NCBI GenBank assembly: GCA_020635795.1
Contig: JACJZD010000003.1
Coordinates: 186,001-250,000 of the forward strand
Source: Flavobacteriales bacterium
GTDB taxonomy: Bacteria > Bacteroidota > Bacteroidia > Flavobacteriales_E > Vicingaceae
Direction of reading: 5' to 3'
Length of the DNA stretch: 64,000 nt
The notes beneath the pieces were generated by a model. That model saw nothing but the letters and a program-made list of their open reading frames with translations. It had not been told where the DNA came from and did not search any database. Positions 42,084 to 51,351 of this stretch are shown piece after piece; within the stretch, counting starts at the first letter, position 1, and every line of letters begins with the position of its first letter. The translations under genes and the position numbers were made by a program.

Positions 42084-42117
42084 GTAGAGACAGATAATTA
42101 TCTGTCTCTACTTTTTT
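42084..42117 (+). terminator. Intrinsic terminator of rny (perfect 28-bp palindrome)
   Basis: GTAGAGACAGATAA and TTATCTGTCTCTAC form a flawless palindrome (42084-42111), followed by TTTTTT. The convergent gene's coding end (42116) overlaps the T-run. The palindrome resembles intergenic GTAGAGAC-type repeats that I recall from other Bacteroidota. Confidence 0.9.
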
Positions 42118-42913
42118 ATGAATAGGATTGATACCATTTGGTCTTCTTACATCCTTTATAAGCCATAATTAAACCGTAATTATCTTTATTATAAATCCAG
42201 TTTCTATTAATTAATGTTCTTACAATAAAACCCCACCAAAAGAATTGATGCATTCTTTTAAACTTACAAGTAAAACCGAGGCTGTTCAAATAATTTAAAA
42301 TTAACTTATAATCTTGTTCACCATTAATGGTTCCACTTTCATCGTAACGACCAGCAATAATAGTTAAAGAAATATTTTTCGCTTTTTTTAATAAATTTTC
42401 AGAACCAAGTAATGTGTCGTATTCAGCACCATTGCATGTTAAGTTGATGTGTGATATTTTTTCAATATCAAGTTTTAAATCTGAGACGATATTATCAATA
42501 GTATCAATTTCAACAGTTATTTCGTGTTCTTCATAATCAGCAGAACTGTCAATGGCGATGTTACCAAGTTGATTCCAGCTACTAATTTTACCCAATAAAA
42601 AATTGCTTTGCCCCTTTTTGGAAAAAGTGCCTTTTTGGATGGTGATGATATTCAAATTATTTTGCTCAATAATTTTATTTGCAAAGGAATGATTTCGTGG
42701 GTCAGGGTCAATTCCGATAACTTTTCCTGTTGCAGCAACTCTTCTATGTAATTCAAACAAATCAGAAGATACAGCAGAAGTCATATCAAACCCAACTTGA
42801 ATAGCTGTTTCTCCAACTTTTAGGTTCGGAAATTTTAAAACGGCATCAATTTTTGAAAAGTTTTTAAAAAAAATGAGTTTGAGTTGTTTTAGCATTCGTT
42901 TGATTTTATTCAA
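42116..42913 (-). CDS. FkbM-like SAM-dependent methyltransferase
   Basis: 265 residues. A Rossmann-type core with VGETAIQVGFDMTSAVSSDL in place of motif I (it lacks the usual GxGxG), VIGIDPDPRNH (acidic loop), and IDTIDNIVSDLKLDIEKISH followed by CNGAEYDTLLGSENLL, the last being the FkbM hallmark (normally D-x-E-G-x-E). The key GxE is changed to NGAE, so activity is plausible but not certain. It is divergent from a sulfotransferase gene, and both probably decorate surface glycans. Confidence 0.7.
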   Translation of the reverse strand: MNKIKRMLKQLKLIFFKNFSKIDAVLKFPNLKVGETAIQVGFDMTSAVSSDLFELHRRVAATGKVIGIDPDPRNHSFANKIIEQNNLNIITIQKGTFSKKGQSNFLLGKISSWNQLGNIAIDSSADYEEHEITVEIDTIDNIVSDLKLDIEKISHINLTCNGAEYDTLLGSENLLKKAKNISLTIIAGRYDESGTINGEQDYKLILNYLNSLGFTCKFKRMHQFFWWGFIVRTLINRNWIYNKDNYGLIMAYKGCKKTKWYQSYS

Positions 42914-42968
42914 AAATAGAATTATTAAATCAAAATATTATAAAACTTATATTTGAAGAAAAAACCAA

Positions 42969-43838
42969 GTGTTAGTAAACAATATCATTATAGGGGCAGG
43001 AAGGTCAGGGACAACCTCGTTGGTTGGGTATTTAAAGCAGCATCCTGATGTTAATTTTTCTACAATTAAAGAAGTTACCTATTTTTCTGTTGAAGAACAT
43101 TTTAAAAGAGGACATGAGTATTTTCACTCTTTCTTTGAAAATAGAAAAGGAATGCTTAGCACATCAGATACATACTTATTGATGGATGCAGCTGCTCCCG
43201 AAAAAATTCAAAAGTATAATCCAGCTATCAAACTAATTGTAATTCTTAGAGAACCTGCAAAACGAACATTTTCTAACTTCCAGTATTCTATTAACAATGG
43301 TTACATTCCAGAAAGTACTTCTTTTATTGAGAGTGAGGCATTAGAATCAGGTTACCTCAAAACCAAGGATATTGTTTTTCAGAATAACCATTGTAATTTT
43401 TATGGTAGTTTATATCACCATCATTTAACTAATTGGTTAAAGTATTTTAAAAAAGAACAGCTATTTATTTGCACTACAAATGAATTGAATAAATCTCCAA
43501 AAGAAACTTTAGATAAGTTGTTTGAATTTTTAGCGTTGAAACCATATGAGGTAACTCCTTTAATAGAAAAAAACAAAGCAGCTGGAGTTAAAAATAAAGG
43601 CTTGAATAATTTTTTAGTAGATAGAGATAATTGGCTTCGTAGGTTGATTAGAAAACCTTTGCAAATTGGTTTTGTGCGTAGTTTAATTTTTAAAACAGGA
43701 ATAGTTGAGAAAATAAAAGATGTAAATAGGGTTGAGCAAGTATATAGAGAAATGACTCAAGAAGAAAAAGATTTTTGCGAAACTTATTTTGAAAATGATT
43801 TAGCGATGCTGAAGAAAGATTTTGGTATCGTATGGTAG
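42969..43838 (+). CDS. Sulfotransferase family protein
   Basis: 289 residues with a GTG start. The PAPS-binding 5'-PSB loop is IIIGAGRSGTTSLVGYLKQH at the very N-terminus. The 3'-phosphate-binding region has LIVILREPAKRTFSNFQYSI (R and S as expected), and KPYEVTPLIEKNKAAGVKNK follows in the C-terminal part. It transfers sulfate from PAPS to a sugar or other acceptor, which is not identifiable here. Confidence 0.87.
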   Translation: MLVNNIIIGAGRSGTTSLVGYLKQHPDVNFSTIKEVTYFSVEEHFKRGHEYFHSFFENRKGMLSTSDTYLLMDAAAPEKIQKYNPAIKLIVILREPAKRTFSNFQYSINNGYIPESTSFIESEALESGYLKTKDIVFQNNHCNFYGSLYHHHLTNWLKYFKKEQLFICTTNELNKSPKETLDKLFEFLALKPYEVTPLIEKNKAAGVKNKGLNNFLVDRDNWLRRLIRKPLQIGFVRSLIFKTGIVEKIKDVNRVEQVYREMTQEEKDFCETYFENDLAMLKKDFGIVW

Positions 43839-43858
43839 AGATAGATGAATATCCGATT

Positions 43859-44515
43859 CTACAAAATATTTCCGTCTTTCATTACCAGTTTTTGGTCAGC
43901 CATATTTGCTAACTCTTCATTATGAGTAACAATGATAAAGGTTTGATTAAATTCTGCTCTCAATTTAAAAAACAATTCATGTAAATCTTTAGCAGAGGCT
44001 GAATCTAAATTTCCTGAAGGTTCGTCGGCGAGAATAACGGATGGATTGTTTATTAAAGCTCTACAAACTGCAACACGCTGTTGTTCCCCTCCCGAAAGTT
44101 CTGATGGCTTATGATGTAATCGTTCTTTAAGTCCTAAAGAAGTTAATAGTTCTGTAGCTCTTTTTTCTGCTTCCGATTTTGGTGTTTTGTGAATAAATGC
44201 TGGTATGCAAACATTTTCTAGGGCAGTAAATTCAGGTAACAAATGATGAAATTGGAAAACAAAACCAATGTTTTTGTTTCTGAATAAAGAAAGTTCTTTA
44301 TCCTTGAGACTTGAAACATCAATGTTGTTCAGTTTCAGGGTGCCTTCGTCAGGTTTATCTAGAGTTCCAATAATTTGTAATAGGGTTGATTTTCCTGCAC
44401 CAGAAGCACCTACTATAGAAATTACTTTACCCTTTTCAATGGTTAAATTAACTCCCTTTAAAACTTCAAGTGAGCCATACGATTTATGAATGTTGTTTAG
44501 TTGAATCATCAACAC
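43859..44515 (-). CDS. ABC transporter ATP-binding protein, LolD-like
   Basis: 218 residues. Walker A GASGAGKSTL, Q-loop FVFQFHHLLPEFTALENV, signature LSGGEQQRVAVCRAL, Walker B VILADEPSGNLD and switch His in FIIVTHNEELA. The FVFQFHHLLPEFTALENV segment is typical of the MacB/LolD/FtsE group, with LolD best. No permease gene is adjacent, so the partner must be elsewhere. The gene lies 4 bp downstream of the hybrid kinase gene on the same strand. Confidence 0.85.
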   Translation of the reverse strand: MLMIQLNNIHKSYGSLEVLKGVNLTIEKGKVISIVGASGAGKSTLLQIIGTLDKPDEGTLKLNNIDVSSLKDKELSLFRNKNIGFVFQFHHLLPEFTALENVCIPAFIHKTPKSEAEKRATELLTSLGLKERLHHKPSELSGGEQQRVAVCRALINNPSVILADEPSGNLDSASAKDLHELFFKLRAEFNQTFIIVTHNEELANMADQKLVMKDGNIL

Positions 44516-44519
44516 AAAG

Positions 44520-45926
44520 TTAACCCTTTAGGTTGTAATTTTCGATGTTAACTTGTTCATTTATAAAAGGAATGTTAATGGTGAATTTAGTCCCATTTTT
44601 GTTGTTGCTAACTACTTTTATTGTTCCGTAGAACGATTTAACTCTTGAAACTATGTTGCTAATTCCCAGTCCTTTATTATAATTATTAATATCGAAGCCT
44701 ATTCCATTATCTGTAAGTACTATATTTAATTGGTCGTCAATTAAACTAAAAGCAACATTGATTTCTGAACAATTTGCATGTTTTACTGCATTGTTTATAA
44801 ATTCTTGAACAATTCTGTAAACGGAAACTTCAAGTTCCTTATCAGAAGTAAAGATATCATTTTTGAAAATTGCTACTATCTCAATGTTGTTACTAGGAAA
44901 ATTTTCACACAAATTTAAAATAGCTTTTTGGATACCAAAACTCGAAAGCGATGGTGGTAAAATATCGTAACAAGTTTTTCGTAATTGTTGGATTGTAGCT
45001 AAAAGATTGTTTGAAATTTCTTCTAGTTGAGGTTTTTGTTTTTTACTAGCGTCTTCTACTAATTGATTAAGTTGAAATTTAATGCCTAGAAGGGTTTGTC
45101 CAATACCATCGTGTAAATCTCTAGAAATTCTTGCCCGCTCTTTGTCTTGAGAAATAATTGCCGTTTTTAACAACATTTGCTGCATGTTTGTTCTTTTGGT
45201 CACATCTCTAATTACTGCCTGATAACTCACTACATCACCATAGTTGTTACAAATTTTATTGGCAGATATTAAACAAATCTTTTTGTGTCTAACTTTAGGG
45301 CTAATCTTACATTCGTAGTTGTCGAGAATACCTTCCTCACATATTTTTTTTGTAATGAATTTTAGTTCCTCATCATTGTTAATATAGTCTGAAAAATATG
45401 AAAGTGTTAAGTTCAATTTTATCGTTTCAAACATTGCAATTGCTGCTCTATTAAAGTCTATAATTCTACCTTTTGAATCGAAAACTAATACTGCATCGCT
45501 ACTTTCTGAAAAAACTTTCTGGTATTTATTTGCCAACTTATTGTTTTGTTCCCTCAAGTGATACAATTGATAAGCATTTTCGATAGTTACTTTTAATTCA
45601 AACTCATTCCAAGGTTTATTTATAAAACGATAAACTTCGCCTTTGTTTATAGCATCTTCAACGGCTTTTATATCGGAGTACCCAGTTAATAAAATACGAA
45701 TAGGGTTAGGGTAGAGGTCAATAATAGATTCGAAAAACTCTACACCAGTCATATCTGGCATACGTTGATCTGATATAACCACTTCAATAGGTGTTTCATT
45801 TAAGATAGCTTTTGCTAAATCAATAGTTTCAGCAATATATACATCAAAAATTCTTCGGTAAGCTGATCTAAAAGCTAATAAATTATTTTTTTCATCATCA
45901 ATATAAAGTACTTTAATTTTAGTCAT
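44520..45926 (-). CDS. REC-PAS-histidine kinase (NarL/DesK-type kinase) hybrid
   Basis: 468 residues, no membrane segment. N-terminal receiver domain (about 1-120) with IKVLYIDDEKNN, phospho-Asp in VVISDQRMPD, LLTGYSD and the Lys in RFINKPW. A PAS domain (about 135-250) contains FSESSDAVLVFDSKGRIIDF. The HisKA_3 phosphoacceptor is ARISRDLHDGIGQTLLGIKF (about 275). HATPase_c (about 350-460) has FINNAVKHAN and DNGIGFD. The REC domain is a close paralogue of the stand-alone protein at 51352-51828. It lies 2 bp after the upstream 7TM kinase gene. Confidence 0.9.
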   Translation of the reverse strand: MTKIKVLYIDDEKNNLLAFRSAYRRIFDVYIAETIDLAKAILNETPIEVVISDQRMPDMTGVEFFESIIDLYPNPIRILLTGYSDIKAVEDAINKGEVYRFINKPWNEFELKVTIENAYQLYHLREQNNKLANKYQKVFSESSDAVLVFDSKGRIIDFNRAAIAMFETIKLNLTLSYFSDYINNDEELKFITKKICEEGILDNYECKISPKVRHKKICLISANKICNNYGDVVSYQAVIRDVTKRTNMQQMLLKTAIISQDKERARISRDLHDGIGQTLLGIKFQLNQLVEDASKKQKPQLEEISNNLLATIQQLRKTCYDILPPSLSSFGIQKAILNLCENFPSNNIEIVAIFKNDIFTSDKELEVSVYRIVQEFINNAVKHANCSEINVAFSLIDDQLNIVLTDNGIGFDINNYNKGLGISNIVSRVKSFYGTIKVVSNNKNGTKFTINIPFINEQVNIENYNLKG

Positions 45927-45928
45927 AA

Positions 45929-48052
45929 TTATTGTTTTTGATGTTTAGGTAAATTTAACGTAAAAATGGTTCCTTTGTTTTCTTCCGATTCAACTATTAT
46001 TGTGCCTTGATGATTTTCAATGATTCGGTAAACAATGGATAATCCCAGTCCAGTTCCTTTGCCAACTTCTTTAGTAGTAAAGAAAGGGTCGAAAATTTTA
46101 TTTTGGGTTTCTTTATTCATTCCAACTCCATTATCTTTTATAGAAACAGAAATATTATCATTTATTACTGATGTTGAAATTGTGATTGTCCCTTTTTCGT
46201 CTTGATTTTTTCTATCTCGAACTGCGTGTATAGCATTGTTGAGAATGTTTAAAAACACCTGATTTAGTTTGCCAGGGTAGCACTCTACTTTCGGTAACTC
46301 ACCAAGTTCTTTCTTGATTTCTATGCCCTTATATTCGCTTTGTAGTAAAATTAATGTGGATTCAATACCTTCATTAATATCTGCCAACATTAAGTCACTT
46401 TCATCTAATCTTGAAAAATTTCTTAAACTACGTACAATTTCGGTGGTTCTATTTGCCCCGTTTTCAATACTTGAAATAATAGTTTCAAGTTCTTGGGTTA
46501 AAAAATGGTAATCTAACTCTTTTTTAAGTGTTTCAATTTCTTCTAATTTCTCATTTACATTGGTTGAATTAATTTCACTGTATTTGTTAATTATTGTTTT
46601 AAGGTCGTTAATGTCTTGTTTTAGAGGAGAAATATTCGACGAAACAAAATTGATGGGGTTATTTATTTCGTGAGCTACTCCAGCAGTAAGCTGCCCCAAA
46701 GAGGCCATTTTCTCAGCATCAACCAGTTGTGATTGGGTTTCTTTTAAGTTATTTAATGTAGTTTTTAACTCCAAAGTTCGTTCGGTTACTTTGTTTTCGA
46801 GCATTACATTTTGCTCTCTAACCAATGTTTCTTTTTCTTTAAGTGCTTGAAAAGCTTCTTTTTGAGAAATTTCTTTCTCTCTTTTATAATCATTTATTCG
46901 TGCTGCAAGTGCAAAAGAAAGTAATACGGTTTCTATTGCTGAACCAATTTGCATGGTGTATCGGGTAAAATTGTTGTAAGGTAAAATCTCTAAATCTTTT
47001 AGAATAAAGATAACTACCCCAATTAAGAAAACTGCCCAAGCAGCTAAAAAATATTTAGCAGGTTGATAGCCTTTTCTTACAATTAAAATTGCAGTAATTA
47101 GCATGTAAATAGAGACAACTCCGGCACATATCTCCATTATTTTTTGACTAATATCAAAAAGCCCAAGGAAGACTAATACAATTGGTATTAAATAAATTAT
47201 TGAAAACACAAATGATAATTTGTAGAGGTTGGTACTAAAATACCTGACTTTTAAAAATACATTCATAAATATCATTGAGGTGATACCTACTAATGAAGGG
47301 AATATAAATAAGCTATATTTAGCAATAACAGGATATGAAGGCCATAAATATTGAAAAGGATATCCTTCTAAGCAGGTTTGGGTTAAAAGAACTAACAGTA
47401 CGTACAAGACATAATAAATGTAACTCTTGTCTTTTACCGAAAAGTAGATAAACAAATTATAAAAAACCATAACAAGCATTATTCCTACATATAAACCAGA
47501 AAGAATATCTCTGTTTTTTATTTCGGAATAAATTGCTGATTGTGTTCCAATTTTTATTGGTAATTGAATAGATTCATTGCTCCTAATTTTTAAATAATAT
47601 GTTTTTGTTTCTCCTTGTTGAATATTTATATCGAATAAATAATTTGGGTCTTTATATTTTCGAGTATTAAAATTAAATTCTTCTCCTGTTTTAACAATAT
47701 CGAATTGATTTTCATTTTTAGGAGAATAGAATTCAATGAAATCTAAAATTGGTAGAGATATTTCAAGAAATAAATTCGGGGACTTAGTATTATTGGTGAT
47801 AGTTGTTTTTAACCAAAATGCCGATTTTGAAAAACCAAGGTTTGGAACTTGACTTTTGGTCGGTAAAAATTCCTTTTGTATAACATCATTAATACTAAGG
47901 GAATTCTTTTTGTCTTCAAAAATTAGAAGTTTAGAACTAATATCAATAGACTCATCATTTTTATTTATTACGATGGTATTGTTTGAATATACTTTGAAGG
48001 AAGAATCAAAAAACAACAACAAGATAATAATATGTAAAAAATACGATTTCAT
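45929..48052 (-). CDS. 7TM-DISM sensor histidine kinase
   Basis: 707 residues. Signal peptide (1-24), an extracytoplasmic 7TMR-DISMED2 domain (about 30-170) with GFSKSAFWLKTTITN, and a seven-helix 7TMR-DISM block (about 185-390). A coiled coil (about 390-435) leads to a kinase with His in GQLTAGVAHEINNPINF. The ATP-binding domain has N box FLNILNNAIHAV, DNGVGM and GKGTGLGLSIVYRIIENHQG. DISMED2 domains are thought to bind carbohydrate-like or other small ligands outside the membrane. The ligand might be the product of the upstream enzymes, an inference from linkage. Confidence 0.92.
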   Translation of the reverse strand: MKSYFLHIIILLLFFDSSFKVYSNNTIVINKNDESIDISSKLLIFEDKKNSLSINDVIQKEFLPTKSQVPNLGFSKSAFWLKTTITNNTKSPNLFLEISLPILDFIEFYSPKNENQFDIVKTGEEFNFNTRKYKDPNYLFDINIQQGETKTYYLKIRSNESIQLPIKIGTQSAIYSEIKNRDILSGLYVGIMLVMVFYNLFIYFSVKDKSYIYYVLYVLLVLLTQTCLEGYPFQYLWPSYPVIAKYSLFIFPSLVGITSMIFMNVFLKVRYFSTNLYKLSFVFSIIYLIPIVLVFLGLFDISQKIMEICAGVVSIYMLITAILIVRKGYQPAKYFLAAWAVFLIGVVIFILKDLEILPYNNFTRYTMQIGSAIETVLLSFALAARINDYKREKEISQKEAFQALKEKETLVREQNVMLENKVTERTLELKTTLNNLKETQSQLVDAEKMASLGQLTAGVAHEINNPINFVSSNISPLKQDINDLKTIINKYSEINSTNVNEKLEEIETLKKELDYHFLTQELETIISSIENGANRTTEIVRSLRNFSRLDESDLMLADINEGIESTLILLQSEYKGIEIKKELGELPKVECYPGKLNQVFLNILNNAIHAVRDRKNQDEKGTITISTSVINDNISVSIKDNGVGMNKETQNKIFDPFFTTKEVGKGTGLGLSIVYRIIENHQGTIIVESEENKGTIFTLNLPKHQKQ

Positions 48053-48060
48053 TATTTAAA

Positions 48061-48834
48061 TTACTTATAAGTTTTCTGAGTAATTTGTAAGTTATAATTG
48101 TCGTTGGTTAAAAAAGGACCTTCAGTTATTTTTAGATATTTTATATTATAATCAATTTCAATTGTTTTGTCAGCTAATTCTTCTTTCATGTTGATGTTTA
48201 ATTTGTTTCTAATTAAAAGCATAATTTTTTTTTCTTCTCTTGAAGAATGTTTGAGTGTCACGGCATCTAATATTCCTATAACATTTGCAATATGCTCTTT
48301 TGTTGGATATGGGAAGTCACCATTTTCTCCTAAAGATTTGTCAACAACAAATCCAATTTCTCCAAATAATTTAAGTGTATGCCAACCGCAAATGCCAAGC
48401 ATAATGTTAAATCCTAGTTGGTTTGATGAGGCAACAGAAGCCCTCATTAAATATCTTGCCATGCCAATACCTTTCATACGTTTCGCAGTCCATAAACCAC
48501 ACGATTCACTTATGCCGCCATTTAAAGCAAATTGTTTTACTTTATCGTAAATTCTGTTGTCCATATAACCAATAGCTGATTCAACTGGTAGTGGGTGAAC
48601 TCCATCAGATATTTGTATCCGAACCCCGCCGACTAATTCATTAGTATCCAAGTCTTCTGCTACAGTACAATAGATGTAAGGATGTTTTGTCCATTCCCTA
48701 TTATTGGTAGTAACATTGGTTATACCATAATCGGTTAAAACTTTCACATGACCTTCAATATACCTTTCGCATAATTCAGGCTCATCAATAGCTCTAAAAA
48801 CAAATATTCTATATTTATGGTCTATACTATTCAT
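48061..48834 (-). CDS. GNAT-fold acyltransferase, autoinducer-synthase-like layout
   Basis: 257 residues. An acetyl/acyl-CoA GNAT fold is suggested by LVGGVRIQISDG (strand 4 region), ESCGLWTAKRMKGIGMARYLMRA (the R/Q-x-x-G-x-G/A pattern) and NIMLGICGWHTLKLFGEIGF. The long N-terminal part and the order resemble LuxI/FeeM-type acyl transferases more than small GNATs, though no such family is certain. Its start overlaps the end of the Rv1355c-family gene by 8 bp, which indicates translational coupling. A role in making or tailoring a small molecule is inferred. Confidence 0.65.
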   Translation of the reverse strand: MNSIDHKYRIFVFRAIDEPELCERYIEGHVKVLTDYGITNVTTNNREWTKHPYIYCTVAEDLDTNELVGGVRIQISDGVHPLPVESAIGYMDNRIYDKVKQFALNGGISESCGLWTAKRMKGIGMARYLMRASVASSNQLGFNIMLGICGWHTLKLFGEIGFVVDKSLGENGDFPYPTKEHIANVIGILDAVTLKHSSREEKKIMLLIRNKLNINMKEELADKTIEIDYNIKYLKITEGPFLTNDNYNLQITQKTYK

Positions 48835-51172
48835 ACAACAAAACGTCTTCTACAGGTCTTCGCAATGGTTTTACTTTTGGCTCGTTAGCATAACTTAATC
48901 TAAACAAAAATATGTCAGTTTGGTTGTCCTTGATTTCACAAACGGTTTTAAGTTTTGCGTACAAAGTAATTATTTTGTCTTTTACATCTTCTAAATCAGT
49001 AAAATTATTGTCGGCAATACGTTCGGATAAAAATGTTGAAAGAGATAAGGGTTGAAAAGCGACTCCTTTATTTGTTGAGGCTAACCATACTTTTTGTATT
49101 GCTCTTCCGCCATCAAAATAGGCTTCAGGATATACTTTTGGCATTGTTATTAAACCTAATGCAGAGCACGAATCAATAGCTTTTCTGGACATTTTCCCAA
49201 ATTCTTTTCCCAAACCCCATTTTTTGATATGTTTGGTTACGTTCCAGTTTCTGGCAACCATTAAACCTGCTCGCTCTGTTGGAGTAATGTCAAAGGTATT
49301 AATGTCTAATCCATCTTTTGTGTCTTCCACTTCTTTTTTATTCCAACGTATTTCATGCATAAATTGTGCATGACAGTTTTGATTGGTCATAATAATCCAA
49401 TCAATTTCTTCAATAATTGCTTTTAATTCTTCAATTTTTTTTTCATCAGAAAATATTTTTAATTCAGCACCATTTACAGTTTTAATAAACTTTTGCAAAT
49501 ACGCTTCTACATCTGTTTTTAGGGGTTGTCTTTTGTCTAATGTTCTGTTTGTTATCCTTTTCGGAATGGCATCTACAAGTTCTTTAGAGTTAATCTCTTC
49601 AAGTTGTAAAGTGCTTTTAGAGGCATTTTTATAAAAAATAAACTCGGCGTAAACTTCACTGTTATAACCTAATGGAAATTTATTTAACTCAATACCTAAC
49701 CCCATGTTTTGGGCAGTTAAAACAATGTTTTCTGCAGCAGCACCTAATCCCATAATAGAAGCAGTATCTCGATAGTTTAAAATTGAGGCTCCTCGTACAG
49801 TATCATGTAATAAGAGCAGTTTTTTATTTTTATAAATCCATTTCCATGGTTGAACATTTCCAGCTGTAGGTGCCATTATACCATTGTTGACAAGAGTTAT
49901 AACTTCATTTTTACTTAATGCAATTGATTGTTCAGGTATAAGTTTTTTATTTGCAGCAGTTATAATCTCTTTATAATCTTCAATACTCGTTTTGGGTATA
50001 TGGTTAATTTGTTCATTGTTGAATTTGTTTGCCGAAATATAATCTTCTACATCATCGTTAATCATGGTTTCTACATCTACAAAATATCTGCCTGAGTTAT
50101 GGAATTGATTTAATAAAACCCTACGGCAAACATCAGTACAAATACCTCCGCCCATAACTACTCCAGATGCCAACTGTGGCCATGTGGTAATGGTTTCTTC
50201 AATTTCTAACATCGAAGCTTTTAATCGTTCCGATGAAGTTTCTAAACCTAACATGGGAAGCAAGTAAGGCACTTTTTCTTCGTTGGTTTTTGCTTGTTTT
50301 ACTAGGGTTAAATCAAGATGATCAACAAGACCATGTAAAATGGGTAAATCATCATGCAAATCAAAGCGCTCAATATCTGTTGTGCCTCTGTCACTAGAAT
50401 TCATAACAACAGGAATTTTAAATTCCTTTGCTTTTTGTCGTGCAAATATTTTGGTGCTTAACCCGTCACATACTTCAATACATAAATCCATTTTTTTTCC
50501 GTTGGGATAAAAGAACTCTCTCATGTTTTCTTCAGTTAATCCTTCCGACAAGCAAGTTACTTTTAAATAAGGGTCTATTTCAGCAATTTCACGAGCTACA
50601 ACAACTGTTTTTTTAATGTTAAAATTGTGTACTCCTGTTTGAATTCTATTCAGATTTGATAATTCAATCACATCGAAATCGGCAATAATCAATTCTCCAC
50701 AAATTCGTTCCATGGCTATAGTTAAAGCAATAGCTTTACCAACCGAGAGACCGATTACGCCTATCGTTTTTTTGCTCAAAAGTTCTTCTTCTTCGGGAGT
50801 TATTTTGTATTGGTTTCTATTGGTTCTAACTTCAACAAATTCTTCTTCACCCAACAGATGGATAATTTTATTGAGCCATGGATAATAAATCCAATTACCA
50901 TACAATTCTGGCTTAATCCCATTTAAGTGTTCTGCAATTTTTTGTTCGAGTTGTTCGGGGGTAAATTTTATTTTTGGATGTTTTAATTTCACCAATTCTT
51001 GCAGTTGGCTTTTTATCTCATCTATAACTACAATATTTTTAGTTGAATCAATTAAGTTTTCAAAATCTTTTAAAGATTGCTCATCGTTTAAATTAAAAAA
51101 TAGGGGTTTATGTTCCTCATTTTGAATAGGTATGAGTTTGGATTTTAATTTTGAAATTACAGATGAAACCAT
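48827..51172 (-). CDS. Rv1355c-family ThiF (E1-like) / nitroreductase fusion protein
   Basis: 781 residues. The N-terminal third (about 130-345) is a ThiF/E1-like adenylation domain: TIGVIGLSVGKAIALTIAME, IIADFDVIELSNLNRI, VVAREIAEIDPYLKV. The nucleotide loop reads GLSVG, with the second Gly of GxGxxG replaced by Ser. The C-terminal half (about 425-770) is nitroreductase-like (NNGIMAPTAGNVQPWKWIY, ENIVLTAQNMGLGIELN). The same fusion is known from M. tuberculosis Rv1355c; substrates are unknown. It heads a tight minus-strand cluster with the GNAT and two kinases. Confidence 0.82.
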   Translation of the reverse strand: MVSSVISKLKSKLIPIQNEEHKPLFFNLNDEQSLKDFENLIDSTKNIVVIDEIKSQLQELVKLKHPKIKFTPEQLEQKIAEHLNGIKPELYGNWIYYPWLNKIIHLLGEEEFVEVRTNRNQYKITPEEEELLSKKTIGVIGLSVGKAIALTIAMERICGELIIADFDVIELSNLNRIQTGVHNFNIKKTVVVAREIAEIDPYLKVTCLSEGLTEENMREFFYPNGKKMDLCIEVCDGLSTKIFARQKAKEFKIPVVMNSSDRGTTDIERFDLHDDLPILHGLVDHLDLTLVKQAKTNEEKVPYLLPMLGLETSSERLKASMLEIEETITTWPQLASGVVMGGGICTDVCRRVLLNQFHNSGRYFVDVETMINDDVEDYISANKFNNEQINHIPKTSIEDYKEIITAANKKLIPEQSIALSKNEVITLVNNGIMAPTAGNVQPWKWIYKNKKLLLLHDTVRGASILNYRDTASIMGLGAAAENIVLTAQNMGLGIELNKFPLGYNSEVYAEFIFYKNASKSTLQLEEINSKELVDAIPKRITNRTLDKRQPLKTDVEAYLQKFIKTVNGAELKIFSDEKKIEELKAIIEEIDWIIMTNQNCHAQFMHEIRWNKKEVEDTKDGLDINTFDITPTERAGLMVARNWNVTKHIKKWGLGKEFGKMSRKAIDSCSALGLITMPKVYPEAYFDGGRAIQKVWLASTNKGVAFQPLSLSTFLSERIADNNFTDLEDVKDKIITLYAKLKTVCEIKDNQTDIFLFRLSYANEPKVKPLRRPVEDVLLYE

Positions 51173-51313
51173 GCTCTGAGTAATTTAATAAGTTAGTAAC
51201 TAAAATTAGTAAAAAAAATTAAACAAAAACCCTTGTGTTTGTTGAATTTGATAGGTGTTTATACTTAAATGTGGGTACGTATTTATACTTACTCATGTTT
51301 AGATAAAAATGGA

Positions 51314-51321
51314 TATATTTG
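51314..51321 (+). promoter_or_regulatory. -7 box for the receiver protein gene
   Basis: TATATTTG, a full match, 30 bp before the ATG at 51352. It includes the TTG that would otherwise be read as an upstream start codon, which argues for the ATG. Confidence 0.5.
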
Positions 51322-51351
51322 AAATGTTGTGAATCTAAAATTGACGAAAAT

